DNA of 18,650 nt from Verrucomicrobiota bacterium (GTDB lineage Bacteria > Verrucomicrobiota > Verrucomicrobiae > Chthoniobacterales > UBA10450): NCBI GenBank assembly GCA_005887855.1, contig VBQB01000107.1, positions 1-18,650 on the forward strand. The letters run 5' to 3'. Below the pieces are notes generated by a model. It saw only the letters and a list, made by a program, of their open reading frames with translations, had not been told where the DNA came from and did not search any database. Positions within the stretch are counted from its first letter, which is position 1. Each line of letters opens with the position of its first letter. Below, piece by piece: positions 12,836-18,650 of the stretch. A program made the translations under genes and the position numbers.

Positions 12836-14707
12836 TTACTCCACCGTGACGCTTTTGGCGAGGTTGCGGGGTTTATCGACGTCGCGGCCCAGCTCGACAG
12901 CGAGATGGTAGGCGAGTAGCTGAAGCGGAATGACGGTGAGGATCGGCATCAGACAATCGGGCGCCTCTGGGAGAGAGACAATTTCGTCGGCAGTTTCCTT
13001 GAGTCGCTTCGCACCATTCCCACTGGTGAACGCAATGATCGGACCTTTACGAGCTTTGACTTGCTCGATGTTATTCAGGTTCTTCGAGAAGACTGCGTCG
13101 TCGGGGGCGATAAAAATCGAGGGAAGATCCGGACGCACCAGCGCAATGATGCCGTGCTTGAGCTCGGCGCTCGGATGGCCTTCGGCGAAAAGATAAGTAA
13201 TCTCTTTCATTTTCAGCGCGCCTTCGAGAGCGATGGGAAAATTGAACTGGCGCCCGAAGAAAAGAATTCCGTCAGCATCGACATATTTCTTTGCGATCGC
13301 TTTAATTTGATCGCTTAGCTTCAAGACAACTTCGATTTGCTCGGGCAATGCTTCGAGCGCTTCAATCATCCGGCTTCCCTCCGTAGTGGAAAGATTTCGC
13401 ATCCGACCGAGGAGCAGGCCAATGAGAGTGAGGATGGCCAGTTGCGACGTAAAAGATTTTGTGGCCGCGACACCGATCTCTGGTCCCGCATGCATGTAAA
13501 CGCCGCCATCACTCTCGCGCGCGATCGTGCTCGCGACGTTATTACAAATTCCCAACGTGCGGAAACCTTTGCGCCGGCTTTCGCGCAATGCACCGAGTGT
13601 ATCGGCCGTTTCGCCGCTTTGGCTGATGGCGAAAACGAGTGTGTCGGGCGTCATCGGCGTATTACGATGGCGAAATTCGCTCGCGTACTCGATTTCCGTG
13701 GGAATGATGGCGAGGCGTTCGATCAAATATTCTCCGACCATGGCGGCATGCAGAGCCGTGCCGCAGCCGGTAAGAACAATGCGTCCGACGTCGCGCAACT
13801 GCGCGGGCGTCATGTTCAAGCCGCCCAATTTAGCGGTGCATTCTTCCAGACTGAGCCGGCCGCGCATTGCATCGCGCACCGAGTTCGGTTGCTCAAAGAT
13901 TTCCTTGAGCATGTAATGGGGGTAATCGCCTTTCTTAATATCCTCGGCAGTGAATTCGAGCTTGCTGACTTGATGAGCACCACTTGTTCCGGCCAGTGAG
14001 CTGATCTCGAATTTGCCCCGTTCTACCGTGGCGATGTCGAAGTCGTGTAAGTAAACGGCTTCGCGCGTGTACGCGACGATCGCGCTGACATCGCTGGCCA
14101 AAAAATTTTCCTCTTTGCCAACACCGAGCACAAGCGGGCTCCCACGCCGCGCGCCGATCATAAAATCCGGAATATCCGCGTGGATTAGCGCGATGCCATA
14201 CGTGCCGATCACCTGCTGAAGCGCAGCGCGAACAGCAGCTAGGAGGCGCGCTTTCTTCTGATCAACATCCACAGTGCTGGCGCAGGATTCGTCATAGAGT
14301 TTCCCGATCAGATGCGCGAGTACTTCGGTGTCAGTTTGGGAGCGAAAACCGTTATCACCGCCGCGGACGAGATCGTCTCTGAGCGCCTGATAATTTTCGA
14401 TCACTCCGTTGTGGACGAGCGCAAGCTTACCGCTCGCGTCGAAGTGCGGGTGCGCATTTTCGTCAGTCACTTTGCCATGCGTGGCCCAACGCGTGTGGCT
14501 AACGCCGAATGAGCCGGTAAGCGGTCGCTCCGTTGTCAGTTTTGAGAGCGCCGCTATGCGCCCGGCACATTTACGAGTCTCGAGATGGCCTCCATCCACA
14601 ATCGCAATGCCGGCGGAGTCGTAACCCCGATATTCAAGGCGCCGCAACCCGTCCAGTAAAATGGGCGCCGCTTCAGCGCGCCCGACATAGCCAACGATTC
14701 CGCACAT
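12836..14707 (-). CDS. glmS: Glutamine-fructose-6-phosphate aminotransferase (isomerizing) GlmS
   Basis: GlmS makes glucosamine-6-phosphate from fructose-6-phosphate and glutamine, the entry to UDP-GlcNAc for peptidoglycan and lipid A. The 623-residue protein begins MCGIVGYVGR, where Cys2 becomes the N-terminal nucleophile of the glutaminase domain. RWATHG and HNGVIENY are the expected glutaminase motifs. The C-terminal half has two SIS domains with TGCGTALHAA, SQSGETADTL and IGVAATKSFTSQ. FAEGHPSAELKHGIIAL carries the active-site Glu and His, and the protein ends NLAKSVTVE, where Lys is the sugar-binding residue. Length is close to the usual 600-610 plus small insertions. It is transcribed divergently from glgC. 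A good promoter reaches to within 6 nt of the ATG, so no glmS ribozyme leader fits. Confidence 0.98.
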   Translation of the reverse strand: MCGIVGYVGRAEAAPILLDGLRRLEYRGYDSAGIAIVDGGHLETRKCAGRIAALSKLTTERPLTGSFGVSHTRWATHGKVTDENAHPHFDASGKLALVHNGVIENYQALRDDLVRGGDNGFRSQTDTEVLAHLIGKLYDESCASTVDVDQKKARLLAAVRAALQQVIGTYGIALIHADIPDFMIGARRGSPLVLGVGKEENFLASDVSAIVAYTREAVYLHDFDIATVERGKFEISSLAGTSGAHQVSKLEFTAEDIKKGDYPHYMLKEIFEQPNSVRDAMRGRLSLEECTAKLGGLNMTPAQLRDVGRIVLTGCGTALHAAMVGEYLIERLAIIPTEIEYASEFRHRNTPMTPDTLVFAISQSGETADTLGALRESRRKGFRTLGICNNVASTIARESDGGVYMHAGPEIGVAATKSFTSQLAILTLIGLLLGRMRNLSTTEGSRMIEALEALPEQIEVVLKLSDQIKAIAKKYVDADGILFFGRQFNFPIALEGALKMKEITYLFAEGHPSAELKHGIIALVRPDLPSIFIAPDDAVFSKNLNNIEQVKARKGPIIAFTSGNGAKRLKETADEIVSLPEAPDCLMPILTVIPLQLLAYHLAVELGRDVDKPRNLAKSVTVE

Positions 14708-14713
14708 GTTTGG

Positions 14714-14742
14714 AGTGTAGTGGCGGCTGTCTCCAGTGGCAA
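14714..14742 (-). promoter_or_regulatory. glmS promoter, probably giving a leaderless mRNA
   Basis: On the minus strand, -35 TTGCCA (14737-14742), a 17-nt spacer and -10 TACACT (14714-14719) match sigma70 sites at 5/6 and 4/6. Only CCAAAC separates the -10 from the glmS ATG, so transcription should begin at or next to the start codon. The spacer coincides with a copy of the local palindromic repeat arm (14716-14740). Confidence 0.6.
14716..14740 (+). repeat. Single arm of the TGTAG palindromic element inside the glmS promoter
   Basis: TGTAGTGGCGGCTGTC followed by TCCAGTGGC agrees at 21 of 25 positions with the reverse complement of the right arm of the element at 2752-2776. No second arm is obvious. 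A TGGCAA-ga-TTGCCA hairpin (14737-14750) adjoins it. The rest of the gap up to glgC (14751-14825) shows nothing I can name. Confidence 0.6.
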
Positions 14743-14825
14743 GATTGCCAGGTTGGAGAGGACGCCTCGGTATGACAATAACGCAAAACAGTTGCCGGAA
14801 CGCGCGGACGCTGAATTATTGAGGC

Positions 14826-16178
14826 GTGGCAACACAACATCGATCCCGAGGCGAATCGCCATCGGACGATCCTTTTCCCGCAATCTCGACCCCTGCGCTT
14901 CCGCCCGGTACGACGCAACGAACGCTCGCCATCATCATGGGCGGTGGTGCGGGCACGCGTTTGTTCCCGCTAACGAAAGATCGCGCCAAACCTGCGGTGC
15001 CGCTCGGTGGAAAGTATCGGGTCGTCGATATTTCGATCAGTAACTGCCTGAACTCCGGGCTGCGGTCGATCTATGTGCTCACACAGTTCAACAGCATGTC
15101 GTTACATCGACATATTGAGGCCAGTTACAAGTTCGATAATTTTTCGCGCAGTTTTGTGGATATCCTTGCCGCTCAACAAACGCCCGCAAGCTCGCAATGG
15201 TATCAAGGAACTGCCGACGCCGTGCGGCAAAACATGCGCTATTTCCTCGAACGCCCGTTTGAGTACTATCTGATCCTGAGCGGCGATCAGCTTTACCGGA
15301 TGGATTTTCGGGCGCTACTGCATCAGCACATCCGTTCCGGCGCCGAGATCACCCTCGCTACCAAGCCAGTCCATCGACATCAGGTTTCCGAGTTCGGCAT
15401 TATGCAAAGTGGAGTCGATCGCCGAATCGCGCGCTTTGTTGAAAAACCGACCGACGAGGCTGTTCTTCAGGAAATGAAAATGAGCCCCGAACTGCTGGGG
15501 ACGATCGGTTTGAACGAAGGTGAGCAGATGTTCCAGGCTTCGATGGGTATTTACGTATTCAATCGGAAGGTGCTGATTGAATGTTTGGACAATAACCTCG
15601 TCGATTTCGGAAACCACATCATTCCACAATCAATCAAAGATCGACATGTGAGTGCGTTTATTTTCAAAGGCTACTGGGAGGACATCGGGACGATCCGGGC
15701 GTTTTATGAGGCGAATCTCGATCTGACCGATCTGGTCCCAGAATACAGTTTCTTCGACACCGAGGCGCCGATTTACACCCATCCGCGCTTTTTACCTGGC
15801 AGCAAAATAAACGGAGCCACGCTTCGACAAGCGATTATTTCAGATGGGTGCATCATTTCAGATGCGCACCTGGAGCGCTGCGTGATCGGCATTCGCAGCA
15901 TTATTCAAAGCGGCGCCACCATCCGGAACAGCATTGTAATGGGCGCGGATTATTTTGAACAAGATCGACAAGAAGACTCAACCCGACCGCCGATTGGAAT
16001 CGGGCGCAACTGCGTGATCGACCGTGCGATCATCGACAAGAACGCGCGCATTTCCGACGGAGCTGTGATTACACCGGAAGGGAAACCGGCGAATTTCGAC
16101 GCGGACAATTACTTCATCCGCGATGGCATCGTCGTGATACCAAAAAACGCCGTGATTCCAGCCGGCTTCTGGATCTGA
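14826..16178 (+). CDS. glgC: Glucose-1-phosphate adenylyltransferase GlgC
   Basis: GlgC makes ADP-glucose from ATP and glucose-1-phosphate, the committed step of bacterial glycogen synthesis. The 450-residue protein has LAIIMGGGAGTRLFPLTKDR (residues 34-53), the nucleotidyltransferase loop. KPAVPLGGKYRVVDI, SGDQLYRMD (Asp154), FVEKP (Lys207, the glucose-1-phosphate contact) and GYWEDIGTI follow. The C-terminal third (about 310-450) is a left-handed beta-helix with hexapeptide-like repeats, which carries the allosteric site. SGDQLYRMD and the overall pattern resemble the cyanobacterial/plant type more than the enteric one. The start is GTG 14826, giving a 30-residue Pro/Ser-rich extension. No ATG occurs before the core, so GTG is the best choice. 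Divergent from glmS, both drawing on hexose phosphates. Confidence 0.95.
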   Translation: MATQHRSRGESPSDDPFPAISTPALPPGTTQRTLAIIMGGGAGTRLFPLTKDRAKPAVPLGGKYRVVDISISNCLNSGLRSIYVLTQFNSMSLHRHIEASYKFDNFSRSFVDILAAQQTPASSQWYQGTADAVRQNMRYFLERPFEYYLILSGDQLYRMDFRALLHQHIRSGAEITLATKPVHRHQVSEFGIMQSGVDRRIARFVEKPTDEAVLQEMKMSPELLGTIGLNEGEQMFQASMGIYVFNRKVLIECLDNNLVDFGNHIIPQSIKDRHVSAFIFKGYWEDIGTIRAFYEANLDLTDLVPEYSFFDTEAPIYTHPRFLPGSKINGATLRQAIISDGCIISDAHLERCVIGIRSIIQSGATIRNSIVMGADYFEQDRQEDSTRPPIGIGRNCVIDRAIIDKNARISDGAVITPEGKPANFDADNYFIRDGIVVIPKNAVIPAGFWI

Positions 16179-16277
16179 TCGGCTTCTTGTCGCCGAGGTC
16201 CGTGACCCGATTCTCCCGATGCGTGATTTTCACTGCCGCGGGAGCGAACACGACTGCGACGGCGGGCGGGGACGCCG
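16179..16277. other. Convergent intergenic gap with two hairpins
   Basis: Between the stops of glgC and the small lipoprotein gene lie TCGGC-N8-GCCGA directly after the glgC TGA (16179-16196) and ACGGCG-N8-CGCCGT (about 16259-16278). Neither has a T-tract. They are plausible Rho-independent-like or protective hairpins for the converging transcripts, but the evidence is weak. Confidence 0.35.
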
Positions 16278-16496
16278 TTATCGCCTATCGGTCATGCCTG
16301 CGAACTGACCTCCGGTCTCCCATTTCTCCTGTTTATTCCAGGGAATGACTGACTCGTGGTGGTCGTCCGGATCAGCGACCAGACGGGGTGTCTCCTTTTG
16401 TGTCGCGCACGAGACGAAGGTTATCGCCGTCGCAAACAACAGAGCGGAAGTGAAGTTTTTTCGAAGGTTAGGGATTAGTGCCAGCATAAATGACAT
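16278..16496 (-). CDS. Small lipoprotein, function unknown
   Basis: From ATG 16496 the product has 72 residues. It has a basic N-region (LRK), a hydrophobic stretch ALLFATAITF and a lipobox FVSC with Cys30 as the lipidated residue, so it should be exported and anchored in a membrane. The mature 43 residues (CATQKETPRLVADPDDHHES, then VIPWNKQEKWE) are polar, with a PWNKQEKWE segment. I do not recognise a characterised family. A second in-frame ATG (16487) is possible. The gene overlaps the 3' end of the upstream coiled-coil gene by 29 nt, so the two are probably translated from one mRNA. A longer frame to 16595 lies wholly inside that gene and would destroy the signal peptide, so it is not used. 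Confidence 0.68.
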   Translation of the reverse strand: MSFMLALIPNLRKNFTSALLFATAITFVSCATQKETPRLVADPDDHHESVIPWNKQEKWETGGQFAGMTDRR

Positions 16497-17313
16497 TGTC
16501 TCCAGGTTGCACTTGGACGCCGCGCGCCAAGCTGTTGGTGATGATATCGCCGATAGCGGTCGCGGGTTCAACTGAAGAAATACGAATTCTGCCAATCAAA
16601 GTGCCGCCCCGCAAAACAAGCATTTCCGAGTTAGGTTCGACGCCCTGACGGCCTCCAAGATTTAGAACCACAAAATTATACGCCTGATTGACCGCAAGGA
16701 CGTTACCACGCACGCCTGGTTTTCGCGCGCCCACTTCGCGGCGTTTTGTCTCCCGTTGGGGACGGACCGAATTATCCTGGGGGCGAACCTTTTCAGATAG
16801 AAAAATCTTCTCGCGTTCCGCGCTGTCGAGTTGGCGACGAGCATCATCGAGTTGCGCCTGTAACTCCGCTGTCGATGGAGCGCCCGGATTTTCCGCAGGT
16901 TGGCTTGCCGCCCCTGATGTTGTCCCTGCTGCTGTCCCCGTTTCTTGGATCCGCTTTTGCAGGGAAGCAATTTCTTTTTCGTTGGCCTCTATCTTGGTTT
17001 GCAATTCGGCTTTCTCCTTCTGCAATTGCGCGACTTCTTCGCCAGCCTTTGCGGCCTTGTTTTTTGTCTCCGCAATTTTCGCTTCTGCTCCCGCGACGGC
17101 CGTTTCGCGGGCTTTGACCTCCTTTTCCTGGGTCGCGCGCCGATGCTCAGCCGCATCGCGTGGAGCACCGGCATTTGTCGCATTTGTGCGCAGCGCTTTC
17201 ACTTTGTGAGTGTTCAAAACGCCGAAAATCGCCGCCATCACCAAGAACAGCACGGAAAGTCCGATCACGCTTCTCGGCGTGGCCGCGGAGGTCGTGGATT
17301 TCGAGCGCAACAT
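16468..17313 (-). CDS. Membrane-anchored coiled-coil protein with C-terminal beta-domain, function unknown
   Basis: A 281-residue protein. A short basic N-terminus is followed by one membrane segment (about 16-34), an Ala/Lys/Glu-rich coiled coil (about 55-125), a low-complexity Gly/Ala/Pro/Thr spacer (126-147), a second helical stretch (148-178), a basic hinge, and a compact domain (about 200-277). That domain reads NVLAVNQAYNFVVLNLGGRQ with GVEPNSEMLVLRGG, then GRIRISSVEPATAIGDI and VQPGDNVIY. It resembles the small beta-barrel modules of MreC-like or FlgT-like envelope proteins, by pattern only. A role in periplasmic scaffolding is inference. The Shine-Dalgarno AAGGGGG lies 7 nt before ATG 17313, one of the few clear ones here. 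It overlaps the lipoprotein gene. Confidence 0.75.
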   Translation of the reverse strand: MLRSKSTTSAATPRSVIGLSVLFLVMAAIFGVLNTHKVKALRTNATNAGAPRDAAEHRRATQEKEVKARETAVAGAEAKIAETKNKAAKAGEEVAQLQKEKAELQTKIEANEKEIASLQKRIQETGTAAGTTSGAASQPAENPGAPSTAELQAQLDDARRQLDSAEREKIFLSEKVRPQDNSVRPQRETKRREVGARKPGVRGNVLAVNQAYNFVVLNLGGRQGVEPNSEMLVLRGGTLIGRIRISSVEPATAIGDIITNSLARGVQVQPGDNVIYAGTNP

Positions 17314-17407
17314 GGAGAGGCCCCCTTGTAACGGCGAATCAGGGTCAAATGCAATTCCGATTTCGATTTCCTGGCAAGATAGGGGGCTATTGGAATTCGA
17401 ATTCAGA

Positions 17408-17436
17408 TTGCGTCTGTCGATGTTTCACCCTATAGA
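17408..17436 (+). promoter_or_regulatory. Candidate promoter of the 45-residue basic protein gene
   Basis: TTGCGT (17408-17413), a 17-nt spacer and TATAGA (17431-17436) form a weak -35 and fair -10. The ATG follows 8 nt after the -10, so the transcript would have almost no leader. Nothing else was recognised in 17314-17407 apart from AT-rich sequence shared with the divergent upstream region. Confidence 0.4.
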
Positions 17437-17444
17437 AGCGCCGC

Positions 17445-17582
17445 ATGGGGCAGCAACACCGCGTCCGATCCAAACGCAAGCGACGAAAGGCCTATCTACG
17501 CCGTAAGAAGACTTCTATTCGAGCGACGCGCCGAGAGCCAGCCAAGCCAAGGGGGAAGAAGCAAGCCGTCCCTGCGGAATAG
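17445..17582 (+). CDS. 45-residue Arg/Lys-rich basic protein (MGQQHRVR type)
   Basis: ATG to TAG, 45 residues: MGQQHRVRSKRKRRKAYLRR, then KKTSIRATRREPAKPRGKKQ and AVPAE. Arg plus Lys are 19 of 45 residues, concentrated in the first 30. From memory, similar MGQQHRVR...RRKAYLxR miniproteins occur in Verrucomicrobiota genomes as unnamed hypotheticals. That is a recollection and not a search result. Composition and size resemble small ribosomal or RNA-binding proteins, but no named family fits. It stands alone on the plus strand, divergent from the coiled-coil gene and convergent with lpxD (57 nt between stops). A promoter-like sequence lies just before the ATG. Confidence 0.7.
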   Translation: MGQQHRVRSKRKRRKAYLRRKKTSIRATRREPAKPRGKKQAVPAE

Positions 17583-17639
17583 GTCTTGCACCCTCGGCGG
17601 TGGAAGAAGCGCGGGTATAGAGGCCGCCACAACCTTGGC

Positions 17640-18650
17640 TTACAGCCCCAGTTTCTTCTCGATCTCTTTCACTCGCGCGAAAAGTTTTCCGAGCCGATGA
17701 ATCCAAGCAATCTGTTGTTTTGCTTCCGCGAAGGGGACTGCGGGATAGCCGAACCAGACTCCTCCCCGAAGGTCCTTCGAGACGCCGCTTTGCCCCGCAA
17801 TCACAGTTCCATCGCCAATTTCGACATGGCCCGCAATGCCGACCTGCCCCGCCATGGTGACGCGCTCACCCACACGCGTGCTGCCTGAGATGCCAGTCTG
17901 GGCCACGATGATCGAATTCTTCCCGACCACGACATTGTGCGCGATCTGCACCAGGTTATCGATCTTGACGCCTTCCTGAATCCACGTGCGGCCAAACCGG
18001 GCCCGGTCAATCGTCGTGTTCGCGCCGATCTCGACATCGTTATCGATCTGAACAAATCCGAGCTGCTGAAGTTTTTTCTGGCGGCCATCGACCACCTCAA
18101 ATCCAAATCCATCTGCGCCAATTACTGCACCGCTGTGGATAATGACACGCAAACCAACGCGACTTCGCTCCCGGATTGTTACGCGCGGATAAATCAGACA
18201 CGCAGATCCAATTACCGTTTCATGCCCGATGTACGTCCCAGCCCCGATGATCGTATCATCACCGATTCTAGCGCCAGCTTCGATCACAGCGTGCGGTTGG
18301 ATCGACACCCGCTCTCCGAGCTGGGCGCTTGGATCGATAATTGCGGTTGGATGAACGCCGGGCCCAAATGTGATCGGCTTTGGTGCCAGTTTCAGCACGA
18401 CTTGCTCGAAGGCTTTTGCCGGATTTGCGACACGAACTTGAGCGGCAGAGATCGGCTCGGCAAAATCAGGTGGAACGAAAACGGCAGAAGCGCGGGTTTT
18501 ACGCAGGAGTCCGACATATTTTCGATTTGCGAAAAAGCTGATCTCTCCGGTGGTTGCTTCTACGAGGGACGCAGCGCTGGTGATTTTCAGCGTTGGGTCG
18601 CCGACCAACTCGCCACCGGACATTGCCGCCAGTTCTTGAAGGGTAAAAGT
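17640..18650 (-). CDS. lpxD: UDP-3-O-acylglucosamine N-acyltransferase LpxD (5' end cut by window edge)
   Basis: LpxD adds the second acyl chain in lipid A synthesis, an early cytoplasmic step on the way to the outer membrane. The frame runs to the window edge and reads TFTLQELAAMSGGELVGDP, so the true start lies a few codons outside. The internal ATG at 18623 would cut off the conserved N-terminus. The N-terminal uridine-binding domain is followed by hexapeptide repeats of a left-handed beta-helix: HPTAIIDPSAQLGERVSI onward. GADGFGF and the catalytic His in IAHNVVVG are present, with TGISGSTRVG and GYPAVPF near the end. The C-terminal helix ends KEIEKKLGL, as expected of an acyl-carrier-protein docking helix. 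With GlmS it feeds the amino-sugar to envelope route. Confidence 0.96.
   Translation of the reverse strand, partial: TFTLQELAAMSGGELVGDPTLKITSAASLVEATTGEISFFANRKYVGLLRKTRASAVFVPPDFAEPISAAQVRVANPAKAFEQVVLKLAPKPITFGPGVHPTAIIDPSAQLGERVSIQPHAVIEAGARIGDDTIIGAGTYIGHETVIGSACLIYPRVTIRERSRVGLRVIIHSGAVIGADGFGFEVVDGRQKKLQQLGFVQIDNDVEIGANTTIDRARFGRTWIQEGVKIDNLVQIAHNVVVGKNSIIVAQTGISGSTRVGERVTMAGQVGIAGHVEIGDGTVIAGQSGVSKDLRGGVWFGYPAVPFAEAKQQIAWIHRLGKLFARVKEIEKKLGL

Noticed and set aside
13337..13999. A 220-codon plus-strand frame opposite glmS
   Set aside because: It mirrors glmS codons, has no domain features, and overlaps an unambiguous gene over its whole length.
14708..14825. glmS ribozyme/riboswitch
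   Set aside because: The gap is only 118 nt, is occupied by a repeat arm and divergent promoters, and the glmS promoter leaves no room for a leader RNA.
16688..17209. A 173-codon plus-strand frame, Ser/Ala/Phe-rich
   Set aside because: It is the antisense reading of the Ala/Lys/Glu coiled coil, whose biased composition produces long open antisense frames.
17583..17639. Terminator between the 45-residue gene and lpxD
   Set aside because: No stable hairpin followed by a T-tract on either strand.
1..18650. CRISPR arrays, tRNA/rRNA genes, integrases, transposases, toxin-antitoxin or defence genes
   Set aside because: No regularly spaced repeats, cloverleaf-like or rRNA segments, or proteins of these families were seen on either strand.

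Overview
This window looks like a chromosomal housekeeping region of a Gram-negative bacterium. The most likely source is a Verrucomicrobiota soil lineage, of the Spartobacteria/Chthoniobacterales type. That placement is an inference. It rests on LpxD (lipid A), DAP-pathway genes, prepilins of the GAFTLIELIVVIAI type, tandem PilB/GspE ATPases, a cyanobacterial/plant-style GlgC, a 45-residue MGQQHRVR-type basic protein, moderately high GC, few clear Shine-Dalgarno sites and many short palindromic intergenic repeats. No phage, transposase, CRISPR, rRNA or tRNA was seen.

Layout. Positions 1-1671 are on the minus strand: the start of queE (cut by the window edge), a LysE-family exporter and a secreted NlpC/P60-like protein. 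Positions 1904-6967 are on the plus strand: dapF, dapA, dapB, folK and panB, then a membrane-anchored OmpA-domain protein. Together they supply the meso-DAP/lysine, folate and CoA pathways, plus a protein predicted to bind DAP-containing peptidoglycan. Positions 7083-12512 are on the minus strand and form a type II secretion/type IV pilus assembly cluster. In transcription order these are a PilB-type ATPase with a damaged 5' end, a complete GspE-type ATPase, a GspF/PilC platform protein and a GspG-like pseudopilin. A 53-residue Lys/Arg/Ala-rich protein lies on the plus strand at 12658-12819. glmS (minus) and glgC (plus) are divergent from 14.7 kb. The right end carries, on the minus strand, a coiled-coil membrane protein overlapping a small lipoprotein gene, then a 45-residue basic protein on the plus strand, and finally lpxD (minus), cut by the window edge.

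The points most worth a second look are these. (1) The PilB-type gene has lost about 83 nt near its 5' end compared with the intact paralog next to it, which leaves a frameshift. (2) A family of 60-150 bp palindromic elements with TGTAG...CTACA ends sits between genes. Two copies supply the TAG stop codons of dapF and dapB, and one arm lies inside the glmS promoter. (3) The OmpA-domain protein carries a TonB-like S-x3-H motif in its single membrane segment. (4) There are two very basic miniproteins, and an uncharacterised secreted papain-fold candidate. I did not find a clear new multi-gene defence or mobile system, and most of the window is conserved biosynthesis.
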